A stretch of 64,000 nt of DNA. Origin: an uncultured Pseudomonas sp. GTDB taxonomy: Bacteria > Pseudomonadota > Gammaproteobacteria > Pseudomonadales > Pseudomonadaceae. Location: contig NZ_CAJYDW010000016.1 in NCBI RefSeq assembly GCF_913774235.1, forward strand, positions 186,001 to 250,000, written 5' to 3'. The notes beneath the pieces were generated by a model. It had not been told where the DNA came from and did not search any database. It saw nothing but the letters and a program-made list of their open reading frames with translations. The position numbers and the translations under genes are program-made. Shown piece after piece: positions 1-9,525 of the stretch (position 1 is the first letter of the stretch; each line of letters starts with the position of its first letter).

Positions 1-90
1 TCGGCAGTAGAGGCGAACCTTAGGTTTTCTTAACGTTTCCAGGGTTTGTAGACGGTAAACTGTCCGTGCATTCAGACAGGAGCTCCTCTT

Positions 91-978
91 TTGGAAAGAT
101 TCAAAGGCGCGCTGATGATCGCCTTCCTGCGCCTTTTCGCCCTGCTGCCCTGGCCGCTGGTCCAGCGTCTGGGCGGATTCATCGGCTGGTGCATGTGGAA
201 GCTGCCGACCCGCGCCAGCAAGGTCACCCGCATCAATCTCGCCCATTGCTTCCCCGAACTCGATGCCGAACGCCTCGAGCGGCTGTCGCGCGAGTGCCTG
301 CGCGGCATCGGCAAGACCTTGACCGAGAGCGCCTGCGCCTGGATCTGGTCGCCGCAGCGCTCCCTGCGCCTGGTGCGCGAGGTGGAAGGCATGGACGTGC
401 TGCAGGAAGCCCTGACCTCGGGCGATGGCGTGGTGGGCATCACCAGCCACCTGGGCAACTGGGAATTGCTCAACCACTTCTATTGCTCCCATGCCAAGCC
501 GATCATCTTCTACCGGCCGCCCAAGCTGAAGGCGGTGGACGAGTTGCTCAAGCGCCAGCGGGTACAGCTGGGCAACCGGGTGGCGCCGTCCACGCCGGAA
601 GGCATCATCAGCGTGATCAAGGAAGTCCGTCGCGGTGGCGCCGTGGGTATTCCGGCCGATCCCGAGCCGAGCCGCAGCGCCGGCCTCTTCGTGCCCTTTC
701 TCGGCACCACGGCCCTGACCAGCAAGTTCGTGCCTTCGCTGCTGGCGCGCGGCAAGGCGCGCGGGGTGTTCTTCCATGCGGTACGCCTGGAGGACGGTAG
801 TGGCTACAAGGTGATCCTGGAGGCGGCGCCCCAGGCCATGTACGACCCGAACCCGGAAGTGTCGGTCGCCGCCATGAGCGAGGTGCTGGCCGGCTACGTG
901 CGCCGCTATCCCACCCAGTACATGTGGAGCATGAAGAGATTCAAGAATCGCCCGGATGGCGAGGAGAAGTGGTACTGA
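91..978 (+). CDS. lpxL: Lipid A biosynthesis acyltransferase (LpxL/HtrB family)
   Basis: 295-aa inner-membrane acyltransferase expected to add a secondary acyl chain to lipid A on the cytoplasmic face. A hydrophobic N-terminal segment (about residues 9-30) anchors it. The family HX4(D/E) catalytic motif is visible as HLGNWE in the ITSHLGNWELLNHF segment. The chosen start is TTG at 91 with a Shine-Dalgarno-like CAGGAGCT just upstream; an in-frame ATG at 115 is the alternative. It is followed by a PilZ gene, the order of PA0011-PA0012 in P. aeruginosa, where the homologue is a lipid A lauroyltransferase. Exact chain specificity cannot be read from sequence. Confidence 0.88.
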   Translation: MERFKGALMIAFLRLFALLPWPLVQRLGGFIGWCMWKLPTRASKVTRINLAHCFPELDAERLERLSRECLRGIGKTLTESACAWIWSPQRSLRLVREVEGMDVLQEALTSGDGVVGITSHLGNWELLNHFYCSHAKPIIFYRPPKLKAVDELLKRQRVQLGNRVAPSTPEGIISVIKEVRRGGAVGIPADPEPSRSAGLFVPFLGTTALTSKFVPSLLARGKARGVFFHAVRLEDGSGYKVILEAAPQAMYDPNPEVSVAAMSEVLAGYVRRYPTQYMWSMKRFKNRPDGEEKWY

Positions 979-1109
979 GTCGCTGGCGGCGGGTCGACTG
1001 ATCGCTCGGCTGGCCGTCGGGACCGTTCGGTCGGTGCGGGGCTGACAGCCGCTGGGCTTTGCCGGAAGCTGCGACGACCCAAGGAAGCGCCTAGCCAGGG
1101 AGTCAGGCG

Positions 1110-1382
1110 ATGAATTCGCGCGACCAACGCCAGCATACCCGTACCCCGCTCAAGTGCCGGCTGTGGATCGCCTATCCGGATGGCGAGATCGTGGGCGAGA
1201 CGCGCGACCTGTCCGACGGCGGCGTCTATGTGGTGCATCCCGAGCTGACCCGACTGGCGCGGGGGACCCGGGTTATCGGCCAGGTGCTCGACCTGCCGAT
1301 GGAGGCGCCCAAGGTGACCATGGAAGTCATGCGTACCGATGGTCAGGGCGCTGGCTTGAGATTCCTGCGCGATCAGGACTGA
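1110..1382 (+). CDS. PilZ domain protein, candidate c-di-GMP receptor
   Basis: 90-aa stand-alone PilZ domain. Both c-di-GMP-binding signatures are visible: the N-terminal RxxxR (RQHTR, residues 7-11) and the (D/N)xSxxG motif as DLSDGG near residues 33-38. No membrane segment or second domain is present, so it is probably a small cytosolic adaptor that passes c-di-GMP state to a partner. The gene ends 10 bp inside the convergent TPR gene. It matches PA0012 in position and size; the partner and process are unknown. Confidence 0.87.
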   Translation: MNSRDQRQHTRTPLKCRLWIAYPDGEIVGETRDLSDGGVYVVHPELTRLARGTRVIGQVLDLPMEAPKVTMEVMRTDGQGAGLRFLRDQD

Positions 1383-1690
1383 GCGCGGCGCGCCAGGCGC
1401 TTGAGGAACACCGTCATCTCCTTTTCCGCCTGCTTGTCGCCCTTGGCCTGCGCCGCCTGCAGGCCCTGGGTCCAGGCCGCCCCGGCGCTGACCAGGTCGC
1501 CACTCCCCTCATGGGCCTTGCCCAGCAGCTTCCAGGCCGCTGAATAGGCCGGATCGAATTCGACGCAACGCGCTAGGTGCTCGATCGCCCGTGCAGGCTC
1601 TCCGGCATCCAGATAACCCTTGCCCAGGCCGAATCTCAGCAGGGCGTTGTCCTGGCCGCGGGCGAGCATCTTCTCCAGGGATTCGAGCAT
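1373..1690 (-). CDS. Small TPR-repeat protein
   Basis: 105-aa protein made almost entirely of tetratricopeptide-type helices, for example LLRFGLGKGYLDAGEPARAI followed by a second repeat starting AYSAAWKLLGKAHEGSGD. No signal peptide is seen, so it is probably a cytosolic protein-protein interaction module. It lies tail to tail with the PilZ gene, overlapping it by 10 bp, as in the PA0012/PA0013 pair of P. aeruginosa. The partner is unknown. Confidence 0.8.
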   Translation of the reverse strand: MLESLEKMLARGQDNALLRFGLGKGYLDAGEPARAIEHLARCVEFDPAYSAAWKLLGKAHEGSGDLVSAGAAWTQGLQAAQAKGDKQAEKEMTVFLKRLARRAQS

Positions 1691-1907
1691 GGCGGGTTCC
1701 GATTAGGCAGATGAGGAAGGCTGATTAAGAGCCCTCGAGCCGGCCATTCTGCCTGGCGCTGTGGCGGACTGGCGAGCCGGTGTCCAGGTGCCATATGTCC
1801 GGTGGACGGTCGAGTTGGTCCGGAATAGGCCATTTCCGGGCAATGTGTGATGGCTTTCACCTTAAGCTATTCGATCTTTCGGCGTTCAGGATGGCCGCAG
1901 GATCTCG

Positions 1908-2882
1908 ATGAAACTCTTTTCTTCCTCCAGTCGCAAACTCGTACGCGATGGCGCTTGCGTCGTCGATCCGCAGCGTGCGCTGGGTTCGCGGCTGTTACTG
2001 CTGGCAGCGAGCTGTCTGGCGACCTTCGCCCTGGGCTGCTGGTTCGGTGGACGGCTGCCACTGGACGGCCCGGCGGTTGCGCCGGTCGCCCTACCCGCCA
2101 GTGCTACCAGCGAGCCCCTGGCCCTGGAGCGGATGGGGACACTGGTCGGCCGGTTGCAATCCCTGGAGGCCGACACCCAGGCCCTGCAGCGCATGCTGGA
2201 ACAGAACCAGGCCCTGCGCGACCAGGTGACTGCCGTTGATCCCTCGCTGTTGCCCGCCCTGCTCGCGGAGCCCCAGGCCCACCGCGCCCAAGGCGGCGCC
2301 TGGCTGCCTCCCCGTTCATGCAATGCCAACGCCGCTAGTGAGGGCCTACCGGTGCGGATGCTGGGCACCAGCGAGCAGGTGGCGCTGTGCCTGCGCCAGC
2401 AGCTGGATCTGCTGCTGAGCCGGGTGGCCAGCCGCAATGCCGCGCTGATGGCGGTTCCTTCGCAGCGGCCGGTGGTGCAGGCGCGCCTGGGCTCCCTGTT
2501 CGGCAATCGCGTCGATCCGTTCAATGGTCACCTGGCCTTCCACTCCGGCGTCGACTTCGCCGCGCCCACCGGAACCCAGGTGCGGGCCGCTGCGGGCGGC
2601 CGGGTCCAGGCTACGGGCGCCTTGGGCGGCTATGGTTATCGGGTGGAGGTCGATCATGGCAATGGCCTGGTCACCCGCTACGCCCACCTGAGTCGCACCT
2701 TCGTCAAGGAAGGCCAGGTGGTCACGCCCGGACAGCTCCTCGGCGCCGTCGGCTCCACCGGGCGTTCCACGGGGCCGCACCTGCATTTCGAGATCCTGCG
2801 CGAGGGGCAGTTCGTCGATCCCCAACGCTTCCTCGCCCTGGGCCAGCTGGAGCGTGACAGCGATGGCCCGGCGCGCGACTAG
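1908..2882 (+). CDS. M23 family metallopeptidase (LytM domain), membrane anchored
   Basis: 324-aa murein endopeptidase-like protein. An N-terminal membrane segment (about residues 27-48) is followed by a coiled-coil/linker stretch and a C-terminal LytM domain. The zinc ligands of active M23 enzymes are present: H and D in FHSGVDFAAP, and the HxH of GPHLHFEI. It should therefore be a catalytically competent cell-wall hydrolase in the periplasm. The end overlaps the next gene (membrane coiled-coil), which is followed by bactofilin. That arrangement suggests a cell-shape module like the M23/bactofilin pairs described in other proteobacteria. Confidence 0.9.
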   Translation: MKLFSSSSRKLVRDGACVVDPQRALGSRLLLLAASCLATFALGCWFGGRLPLDGPAVAPVALPASATSEPLALERMGTLVGRLQSLEADTQALQRMLEQNQALRDQVTAVDPSLLPALLAEPQAHRAQGGAWLPPRSCNANAASEGLPVRMLGTSEQVALCLRQQLDLLLSRVASRNAALMAVPSQRPVVQARLGSLFGNRVDPFNGHLAFHSGVDFAAPTGTQVRAAAGGRVQATGALGGYGYRVEVDHGNGLVTRYAHLSRTFVKEGQVVTPGQLLGAVGSTGRSTGPHLHFEILREGQFVDPQRFLALGQLERDSDGPARD

Positions 2883-3222
2883 TCGTTCGTCGAGCCGGGA
2901 TCTGCTGCGCGGCGAGGTGCGCCTGGAGCTGGGGCCGCGGCGGCGCCTGCTGGCGCGGCTGGGCCTTGGCCTGCTCTTGCTGCTGCCACTGCTACTGCTG
3001 GCCGTCGGCTACCGGCTCCAGTTGGTGCACCAGGCCGAACTGCAGCGGTTACAGGCCGAGAATCAGCGATTGAGCGATAGCCTGGCGCAACAGGCGCTGG
3101 ATCTGCAGCTGGGCACGGCCACCGAGCGCCAGTTGACCGAGCGCAACGCCGCCTTGCTGGCGCAGATCGAGCGCCTGAGTGCGGAACTGGCCTTCTTCCG
3201 CCGCCAGAATCAGAAACCCTAG
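2863..3222 (+). CDS. Single-pass membrane coiled-coil protein of a bactofilin operon
   Basis: 119-aa protein of unknown function. It has a basic N-terminus, one strongly hydrophobic helix (the LGLLLLLPLLLLAVGY region) and a heptad-rich C-terminal half (ELQRLQAENQRLSDSLAQQ and following), so it resembles a bitopic scaffold or FtsB/FtsL-like coiled coil. I chose ATG 2863 because GGAG lies 10 nt upstream; a GTG at 2854 is possible. It overlaps the M23 gene by 20 bp and precedes bactofilin by 16 bp. A link between the peptidase and the cytoskeletal bactofilin is inferred from context only. Confidence 0.75.
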   Translation: MARRATSRSSSRDLLRGEVRLELGPRRRLLARLGLGLLLLLPLLLLAVGYRLQLVHQAELQRLQAENQRLSDSLAQQALDLQLGTATERQLTERNAALLAQIERLSAELAFFRRQNQKP

Positions 3223-3238
3223 TCGGAGAGCAGCACGG

Positions 3239-3709
3239 ATGTTCAACAGAAAGAAGGCGGCCCCCCGCCCCGCGGTGAATGGCTTTTCCAGCCTCATCGC
3301 CGACAACCTGTCGATCCAGGGTGATCTGGAATTCAGCGAGGGCCTGAAGGTGGATGGCCGGATCCGCGGCAGCGTCAGCTTCAAGGCCGGCACCACCAGC
3401 CTGCTGGCGATCAGCGCCAACGGCGTGGTGGAGGGCAACGTGAGCAGCTACGACGCCCTGATCGACGGCACCATCGTCGGCGATCTGCGGGTCGAGCACC
3501 TGCTCGAATTGCATTCCAACGCCCGGGTACGGGGCAACATCACCTACCGCCAGCTGAGCATGGAGAATGGCGCGGTGGTGGAGGGTACCCTGCGCCGCCT
3601 CGACGAAGAGGCGCCGGTGCTGGAACTGCCCAAGCCGGAAACGCCGACGCAGTTGCCGCAGCAGGAAGCAGATCAGCCGCCTACCGCCGAGACTAGCGAG
3701 CGATCTTGA
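3239..3709 (+). CDS. Bactofilin (polymer-forming cytoskeletal protein)
   Basis: 156-aa bactofilin. The central domain (about residues 20-125) shows the repeating beta-helix pattern, e.g. [20 protein letters not shown], with regularly spaced hydrophobics and glycines. It is flanked by a short basic N-terminus ([11 protein letters not shown]) and a Pro/Glu-rich unstructured tail. Bactofilins self-assemble into nucleotide-free filaments and recruit cell-wall enzymes. ATG 3239 follows a GGAGAG ribosome site; the longer open frame from 3179 overlaps the preceding gene and is rejected. The 3' end overlaps the convergent rsmB by 17 bp. Confidence 0.92.
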   Translation: MFNRKKAAPRPAVNGFSSLIADNLSIQGDLEFSEGLKVDGRIRGSVSFKAGTTSLLAISANGVVEGNVSSYDALIDGTIVGDLRVEHLLELHSNARVRGNITYRQLSMENGAVVEGTLRRLDEEAPVLELPKPETPTQLPQQEADQPPTAETSERS

Positions 3710-4994
3710 TCAGCTTGCAGTAGTAGAAGCCGTCGTGGCCTTCGGGCTGCGGCAGCAACTGGCGGCCATGGGGCTGGGCCAGGCCCCAGGGGGCGGGAAT
3801 GTCCAGTTCGCGGGCGCCCGGGGTGCGGGCGAGGAAGGCGGCGAGGTTGTCGCTGTTCTCGTCGGGCAGCACCGAACAGGTGGCGTAGACCAGGATGCCG
3901 CCCACTTCCAGGGTCGGCCAGAGGGCATCGAGCAATTCGGCCTGCAGCTGCACCAGGGGCGCGATGTCACTGGCCTGGCGGGTCAGCTTGATATCCGGAT
4001 GACGGCGGATCACCCCGGTGGCGCTGCAGGGGGCGTCCAGCAGGATGCGCTGGAAGGGCATGCCGTCCCACCAGTCGGCCACGGCGCGGCCATCGGCGGC
4101 CAGGGTACGGGCGCTGAGCCCCAGCCGGGCGAGATTCTGCTGGACCCGCTCCAGGCGGCCGGCGTCGGCGTCCAGTGCCACCACCTCGGCCAGGCCCGGC
4201 TCGCGTTCCAGCAGATGGCAGGTCTTGCCCCCCGGCGCGGCGCAGGCATCCAGCACCCGCTGGCCGGGCGCCAGCTCTAGGAGCTCGGCGGCCAACTGGG
4301 CGGCTTCGTCCTGCACGCTGAGACGCCCCGTGGCGAAGCCCGGCAGGGCGGTGACATCCTGGGGCTCAAGCAGGCGGATGCCATCGGCGCTGAAGGCGCA
4401 GGGCACGGCCTCGATGCCGGCCGCCGCCAGGTCGTCCAGATAGGCATCGCGACTGCCCTGGCGACGATTGACCCGGAGGATCAGCGGCGGGTGCAGGTTG
4501 TTGGCCGTGGCGATGGCTTCCCACTGCTCCGGCCAGCGTGCCTTGAGCGCCTTCTGCAGCCAGCGCGGATGGGCCAGGCGCGCGGCGGGGTCATGCTCCA
4601 GGGCCGGCAGCAGGCTGTCGTATTCGCGCTGGGCGCGACGCAGCACGGCATTGAGCAGACCCTTGGCCGAGGATTTCTTCAGTTTGTCGACGCAGCCCAC
4701 CGTCTCGCCGATGGCGGCATGAGCCGGGATACGGGTGTGGAACAATTGGTAGAGACCGATCAGCAGCAGGGCTTCGAGGTCACGGTCGCTTGCCTTGAAC
4801 GGCTTCTGCAGCAGCTTCTCTGCCAGCAGCGACAGGCGCGGTTGCCAGCGGGCGGTGCCGAAGGCCAGGTCCTGGGCCAGGGCGCGATCGCGCGGCTCCA
4901 CCTTGGCCAGTTGCTCGGGCAGGCTGCTGCCCAGCGAGGCACGGCCGGCGAGGACCGCCGCCAGGGCGCGGGTCGCCGCCAGGCGCGGATTCAT
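3693..4994 (-). CDS. rsmB: 16S rRNA m5C967 methyltransferase RsmB
   Basis: 433-aa RsmB/Sun protein. An N-terminal NusB-like RNA-binding domain (about residues 1-140) precedes a SAM-dependent methyltransferase domain with the AdoMet loop ACAAPGGKT, motif DAPCSATG and the catalytic-cysteine motif [11 protein letters not shown]. It methylates C967 of 16S rRNA. The open frame extends another 66 codons upstream, but that part lies inside fmt and is Arg/Pro-rich shadow sequence; ATG 4994 overlaps the fmt stop in ATGA, a typical coupled junction. It is the last gene of def-fmt-rsmB. In P. aeruginosa trkA lies downstream; here a convergent bactofilin does. Confidence 0.96.
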   Translation of the reverse strand: MNPRLAATRALAAVLAGRASLGSSLPEQLAKVEPRDRALAQDLAFGTARWQPRLSLLAEKLLQKPFKASDRDLEALLLIGLYQLFHTRIPAHAAIGETVGCVDKLKKSSAKGLLNAVLRRAQREYDSLLPALEHDPAARLAHPRWLQKALKARWPEQWEAIATANNLHPPLILRVNRRQGSRDAYLDDLAAAGIEAVPCAFSADGIRLLEPQDVTALPGFATGRLSVQDEAAQLAAELLELAPGQRVLDACAAPGGKTCHLLEREPGLAEVVALDADAGRLERVQQNLARLGLSARTLAADGRAVADWWDGMPFQRILLDAPCSATGVIRRHPDIKLTRQASDIAPLVQLQAELLDALWPTLEVGGILVYATCSVLPDENSDNLAAFLARTPGARELDIPAPWGLAQPHGRQLLPQPEGHDGFYYCKLIKIAR

Positions 4995-5935
4995 AGACCC
5001 AGCACCTGGCCAGGGGCGAAGCGCTCGCGGCGGGCGTTGTAGAGGTCGGCGAAGCCCAGCGGCTTGCCGCCGGGCAATTGCAGCCGGGTCAGGCGCAGGG
5101 CGCCCTCGCCGCAGGCCACCAGCAGGCCATGGCGGTCGGCATCCAGCACCATGCCGGGGATGCCCTGGCCTTCGGCCAGTTCGGCGGACCAAACCTTGAG
5201 CGGTTCACCGGCCAGGGCGGTGTGGCACAGCGGCCAGGGGTCAAAGGCGCGGATGCGGCGTTCCAGTTCCGCGGCCGGACGTTCCCAGTCCAGCCGGGCC
5301 TCGTCCTTGTTCAGCTTGTGGGCATAGGTGGCCAGGCTGTCGTCCTGCACCTCGCCGGCCAGGCTGCCAGCGGCCAGCCCCGGCAGGGCCTCGACTACGG
5401 CGGCGGCGCCCAGGGCGGCCAGGCGATCGTGCAGGCTGCCGCCGGTGTCTTCGGCGGTCAGGGGCGTGGCGACCTTGCTCAACATCGGCCCGGTATCCAG
5501 GCCGGCTTCCATGCGCATCACGGTGACCCCGGATTCGGCGTCACCGGCTTCCAGCGCGCGCTGGATGGGCGCCGCGCCGCGCCAGCGCGGCAGCAGCGAG
5601 GCATGGCTGTTGATGCAGCCCAGGCGGGGGATGTCCAGCACCGCCTGGGGCAGGATCAGGCCGTAGGCCACCACCACCAGCAGGTCGGGCTCCAGCGCCG
5701 CCAGGGTGGCCTGGGCGGCGGGATCGCGCAGGGTCAGCGGCTGCTCGACGGGGATGCCGTGGGCCAGCGCCAGCTGCTTGACCGGACTCATGGCCAGCTT
5801 CTGGCCGCGCCCGGCGGGGCGGTCCGGTTGGGTGTAGACGGCGGCGATGGGATAGCCGGCGTCGATCAGCGCCTGCAGGTGCACGGCGGCGAATTCCGGG
5901 GTTCCGGCGAAGACGAGGCGAAGGGATCTGGACAT
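4991..5935 (-). CDS. fmt: Methionyl-tRNA formyltransferase
   Basis: 314-aa enzyme that formylates the initiator Met-tRNA using 10-formyl-THF. The N-terminal formyltransferase domain shows the conserved [16 protein letters not shown] signature (catalytic region) and the C-terminal OB-like tRNA-binding domain is complete, at normal family length. It sits 60 bp downstream of def and overlaps rsmB by 4 bp, so the three form an operon for translation initiation and rRNA modification. Confidence 0.98.
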   Translation of the reverse strand: MSRSLRLVFAGTPEFAAVHLQALIDAGYPIAAVYTQPDRPAGRGQKLAMSPVKQLALAHGIPVEQPLTLRDPAAQATLAALEPDLLVVVAYGLILPQAVLDIPRLGCINSHASLLPRWRGAAPIQRALEAGDAESGVTVMRMEAGLDTGPMLSKVATPLTAEDTGGSLHDRLAALGAAAVVEALPGLAAGSLAGEVQDDSLATYAHKLNKDEARLDWERPAAELERRIRAFDPWPLCHTALAGEPLKVWSAELAEGQGIPGMVLDADRHGLLVACGEGALRLTRLQLPGGKPLGFADLYNARRERFAPGQVLGL

Positions 5936-5995
5936 GGCGGACCTGGCGGAAAGGGCGAGCGGCGGACGCCGGATGCGCCGTCCGCCAGGACGATA

Positions 5996-6502
5996 TCAGG
6001 CCTTGTGGCGCTGCTGCTTTTCGAGCTTCTTCTTGATGCGGTCGCGCTTGAGCGGCGACAGGTAGTCGACGAACAGCTTGCCGTCGAGGTGATCGATCTC
6101 GTGCTGGATGCACACCGCCAGGAGGCCGTCGCACTCCAGCTCGAAGGGTTTGCCGTCACGGTCGAGGGCTTTCACCCGGACGCGCTCGGGGCGGCAGACC
6201 TTCTCGTAGAAACCGGGAATCGACAGGCAGCCTTCCTGGTACTCGCCCAGTTCCTGGGTGAGCGGCTCGGCCTCGGGATTGATGAAGACCAGCGGCTCGC
6301 TCTTGTCTTCGCTGACGTCGATCACCACCAGGCGGCGATGGACGTTGACCTGGGTGGCGGCCAGACCGATGCCGGGCGCTTCGTACATGGTCTCGAACAT
6401 GTCGTCGATGGTCTGGCGCAGGGCGTCGTCGACCGTGTCGATGGGCTTGGCGACGGTGCGCAGGCGGGGATCGGGAAATTCGAGGATGTCTAGGATCGCC
6501 AT
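5996..6502 (-). CDS. def: Peptide deformylase
   Basis: 168-aa metalloenzyme that removes the formyl group from nascent proteins. All three family motifs are present: GIGLAATQ (45-51), EGCLS with metal ligand Cys92, and HEIDH with ligands His134 and His138 and catalytic Glu135. It is first in the def-fmt-rsmB operon and divergent from the LysM gene. Confidence 0.98.
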   Translation of the reverse strand: MAILDILEFPDPRLRTVAKPIDTVDDALRQTIDDMFETMYEAPGIGLAATQVNVHRRLVVIDVSEDKSEPLVFINPEAEPLTQELGEYQEGCLSIPGFYEKVCRPERVRVKALDRDGKPFELECDGLLAVCIQHEIDHLDGKLFVDYLSPLKRDRIKKKLEKQQRHKA

Positions 6503-6735
6503 GGCGTTGAGGGCACTTGTGGAATACAGTCAAGGGGCGCTGCTAAGATGCGGCAGCGTTGCATCCGCCGGGCTCGGGCTGGACCCGGAGGGCGGATGAC
6601 GTCGGTCGACGGGGCTTTGGCGACTGCGCTGCCCAGTGCCGACGTAAGGTGGCGATCAGGGCACGACAGGGGCGATTCCCCGACGTTTGCGTGAAGACGG
6701 TTCTTCAAGGCTCAGAGTGTAAAGGGATTCGGCGC

Positions 6736-7767
6736 ATGAGGAAATCTTTGTTCGCCCTGCTGGTGGTTGCAGCGGGCGCCCTGCAGTCGGCGTATGCAGC
6801 TGTCACCCTGCGCCAGGATCATCCGCAAAGCTATACGGTGGTACGCGGCGATACGCTCTGGGACATCTCCGGCAAGTTCCTGAGCAAACCCTGGGAATGG
6901 CCCGAGATCTGGCAGGCCAATCCGCAGATCAAGAATCCCCATCTCATCTATCCCGGCGATACCCTGGTACTGAGCTACGTCGATGGCCAGCCGCGCCTGC
7001 AGCTCAACCGCGGCGCCTCGCGCGGCACGGTCAAGCTGTCGCCCACGGTGCGCAGCACGCCCATCGCCGAAGCCATCCCGACCATTCCGCTGGAAGCGGT
7101 CAACAGCTTCCTGCTGCAGAACCGCGCCTTCGATGCGGCGGAACAGTTCCAGACGGCGCCCTATGTGGTGGCCGGCAACGCCGAGCGCGTGGTGAGTGGC
7201 GCTGGCGATCGTATCTATGTGCGCGGCAAGCTGCAGCCGGGGGTCTCGGCCTTCGGTATCTACCGCCAGGGCAAGACCTACGTCGATCCCAAGACCGGCG
7301 CCTTCCTCGGCATCAACGGCGACTTCATCGGCAGCGCCGACCTGGTCGCCCAGGAGGGTGACATCAGTACCCTCAAGCTGACGCGTACCAATCAGGAAGT
7401 ACGCCTCGGCGACCGACTTTTCCCTACCGAAGAGCGGCTGGTGAATTCCACCTTCATGCCCAGCGCCCCGGCGCGGGACATCGCCGGACTGATCCTCGAC
7501 GTGCCCCGTGGCGTTACCCAGGTCGGCCAGTTCGACGTGGTGACCCTCAACAAGGGTGCCCGCGATGGCCTCACCGAGGGCAACGTGCTGGCGGTGTACA
7601 AGACCGGCGAGACGGTGCGTGACCGCATTACCGGCGAATCGGTGAAGATCCCCGACGAACGCGCCGGTCTGCTCATGGTGTTCCGCACCTACGACAAGAT
7701 CAGCTACGGCCTGATCCTGACCGCCACTCGCCAGCTGGAGCTGATGGACAAGGTGCGCAACCCCTAA
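6736..7767 (+). CDS. LysM peptidoglycan-binding protein, exported
   Basis: 343-aa protein with a Sec signal peptide (about residues 1-22, cleavage near AYA-AV) and one LysM domain (about residues 32-85) with the SYTVVRGDTLWDISGKFL core. The long C-terminal part has no domain I recognise beyond its resemblance to PA0020-type proteins. ATG 6736 follows AAAGGG; the 59 upstream codons of the open frame look non-coding. It sits between def (divergent) and dprA, exactly as in P. aeruginosa. It probably binds murein in the periplasm; an enzymatic role is not evident. Confidence 0.88.
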   Translation: MRKSLFALLVVAAGALQSAYAAVTLRQDHPQSYTVVRGDTLWDISGKFLSKPWEWPEIWQANPQIKNPHLIYPGDTLVLSYVDGQPRLQLNRGASRGTVKLSPTVRSTPIAEAIPTIPLEAVNSFLLQNRAFDAAEQFQTAPYVVAGNAERVVSGAGDRIYVRGKLQPGVSAFGIYRQGKTYVDPKTGAFLGINGDFIGSADLVAQEGDISTLKLTRTNQEVRLGDRLFPTEERLVNSTFMPSAPARDIAGLILDVPRGVTQVGQFDVVTLNKGARDGLTEGNVLAVYKTGETVRDRITGESVKIPDERAGLLMVFRTYDKISYGLILTATRQLELMDKVRNP

Positions 7768-7820
7768 CGCCACTACCCCGGTCGCCAGGAGGGCGACCGC
7801 CGACCTTCAAGGACGATCCC

Positions 7821-8906
7821 ATGGCCAGCCTCTCCCCCGCCGAGCAGGAAGCTCGGCTCCGTCTGCATGCCCTGCCGGAAATCGGCGCCATGCGCCAGCG
7901 CCTCCTATTGGACGCCTTCGGCAGCGCCGCCGCGGCTCTCAGCGCCCCGGCATCCGCCTGGCGTGCCCTACGCCTGCCGGCGGTGGCCGCCGACGCCCGG
8001 CGCAGTGCCGAAACCCGTGAACGCGCCGCCCGGGCCCTGGCCTGGCTCGAGGCGCCCGACCGCCATCTGCTCTGCCTGGGCACGGAGGCCTATCCGGCCT
8101 TGCTCGCCGAAATCGCCGATCCGCCGCCGCTGCTGTTCGTCGAGGGATGTCTCGCCGCACTGGAGCGGCCCCAACTGGCCCTGGTCGGCAGCCGCCAGGC
8201 CAGTGCCCAGGGGCTGGACAACGCCCGCCGCTTCGCCCACAGCCTGGCCGCTGCCGGCTTCTGCGTGACCAGCGGCCTGGCGCTGGGCATCGATGGCGCG
8301 GCGCACCAGGGTGCCCTGGACGCCGGCGGTTCCACCGTGGCCGTGTTGGGCACCGGCCTGGAGCACCTCTATCCGCGGCGACACCTGAGCCTGGCGCGAC
8401 GGCTGCTGGCCGGTGGCGGGGCGCTGGTCTCCGAATTGCCGCTGGACTGCACGCCCCAGGCGGCCAACTTTCCCCGACGCAATCGCATCATCAGCGGCCT
8501 CAGCCTGGGCACCCTGGTGGTGGAGGCCAGCCCGTCCAGCGGCTCCTTGATCACCGCGCGGCTGGCCGCCGAACAGGGGCGCGAGGTGTTCGCCCTGCCC
8601 GGCTCCATCCATCATCCGGGCGCGCGCGGCTGTCATCAGCTGATCCGCGAGGGTGCGCAGCTGGTGGAGAGCGTGGAGCATATCCTCGACGCCCTGCGCG
8701 GCTGGCAAGCCCTGCCGTCGACCACGGCACCGGTCCCGGTGGAGGACGATCCCCTGCTGCGCCACCTCGCCGCCGGTCCGTTGAACAGCGAGGAGCTGGC
8801 GCAGCTCTGCGGCCAGCCACTGCCCGAGGTGCTGGTGCGCCTGACCGAGTTGGAGCTGGGAGGCCGGGTGGCAGCCTTGCACGGCAGTTGGACACGCCTG
8901 AGCTGA
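7821..8906 (+). CDS. dprA: DNA-processing protein DprA
   Basis: 361-aa single-strand DNA-binding protein that loads RecA during natural transformation. It has an N-terminal SAM-like region, the Rossmann-type DprA core with conserved ALVGSRQAS and the [13 protein letters not shown] segment, and a C-terminal winged helix (about residues 300-360). It begins 53 bp after the LysM gene and is followed by tsaC. The gene is intact, but other competence genes are not in the window. Confidence 0.96.
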   Translation: MASLSPAEQEARLRLHALPEIGAMRQRLLLDAFGSAAAALSAPASAWRALRLPAVAADARRSAETRERAARALAWLEAPDRHLLCLGTEAYPALLAEIADPPPLLFVEGCLAALERPQLALVGSRQASAQGLDNARRFAHSLAAAGFCVTSGLALGIDGAAHQGALDAGGSTVAVLGTGLEHLYPRRHLSLARRLLAGGGALVSELPLDCTPQAANFPRRNRIISGLSLGTLVVEASPSSGSLITARLAAEQGREVFALPGSIHHPGARGCHQLIREGAQLVESVEHILDALRGWQALPSTTAPVPVEDDPLLRHLAAGPLNSEELAQLCGQPLPEVLVRLTELELGGRVAALHGSWTRLS

Positions 8907-8968
8907 GCGGACGACTGGCATCGCGGCCGCGCTCGGGTAGACTTCAGGGATTTGGCGGAGGCAAGGCG

Positions 8969-9523
8969 ATGCACAACAGCTGGCGAGTGCGGCAGGCGGC
9001 GCGGATCGTACGCGAGGGGGGCGTGCTGGCCTATCCCACCGAGGCCGTCTGGGGCCTGGGCTGCGATCCCTGGGATCAGGCCGCGGTCCATCGCCTGCTG
9101 ATGCTCAAGCAACGGCCGCTGGAGAAGGGACTGATCCTGGTCGCCGACAACATCCGTCAATTCGACTTTCTGCTCCATGACCTGCCGGAGGAATCCCTGG
9201 CCAAGCTGGCCAGCACCTGGCCGGGGCCGAACACCTGGCTGGTGCCCCATCACAACCGCCTGCCCGGCTGGGTCACCGGGGCCCACGCCACGGTGGCGCT
9301 GCGCGTCTCCGAGCATCCGTTGGTAGGCGAACTCTGTGCCCTCACCGGGCCGCTGATCTCTACCTCGGCCAACCCGGCCGGGCGGCCGGCGGCGCGCTCG
9401 CGGCTGCGCGTCCAGCAGTACTTTCCGGGTACCCTGGACGGCATCCTCACCGGTGAGCTGGGCGGGCGCAAGAATCCAAGCGTCATCCGCGACCTGGTCA
9501 CGGGCAAGGTCTTCCGGCCTTAA
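8969..9523 (+). CDS. tsaC: L-threonylcarbamoyladenylate synthase TsaC (Sua5/YrdC/YciO family)
   Basis: 184-aa protein making threonylcarbamoyl-AMP for the t6A37 modification of ANN-decoding tRNAs. The YrdC fold is shown by [16 protein letters not shown] and the nucleotide-binding [12 protein letters not shown] motif plus STSANPAG. The length fits the short TsaC class lacking the Sua5 domain. ATG 8969 follows GGAG at 8957; the long upstream extension of the frame overlaps dprA and is a shadow. Confidence 0.96.
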   Translation: MHNSWRVRQAARIVREGGVLAYPTEAVWGLGCDPWDQAAVHRLLMLKQRPLEKGLILVADNIRQFDFLLHDLPEESLAKLASTWPGPNTWLVPHHNRLPGWVTGAHATVALRVSEHPLVGELCALTGPLISTSANPAGRPAARSRLRVQQYFPGTLDGILTGELGGRKNPSVIRDLVTGKVFRP

Positions 9524-9525
9524 GG

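Noticed and set aside
5078-6493. 471-codon plus-strand frame across fmt and def
   Set aside because: Crosses two genes with complete active-site motifs on the other strand; its own translation is low-complexity.
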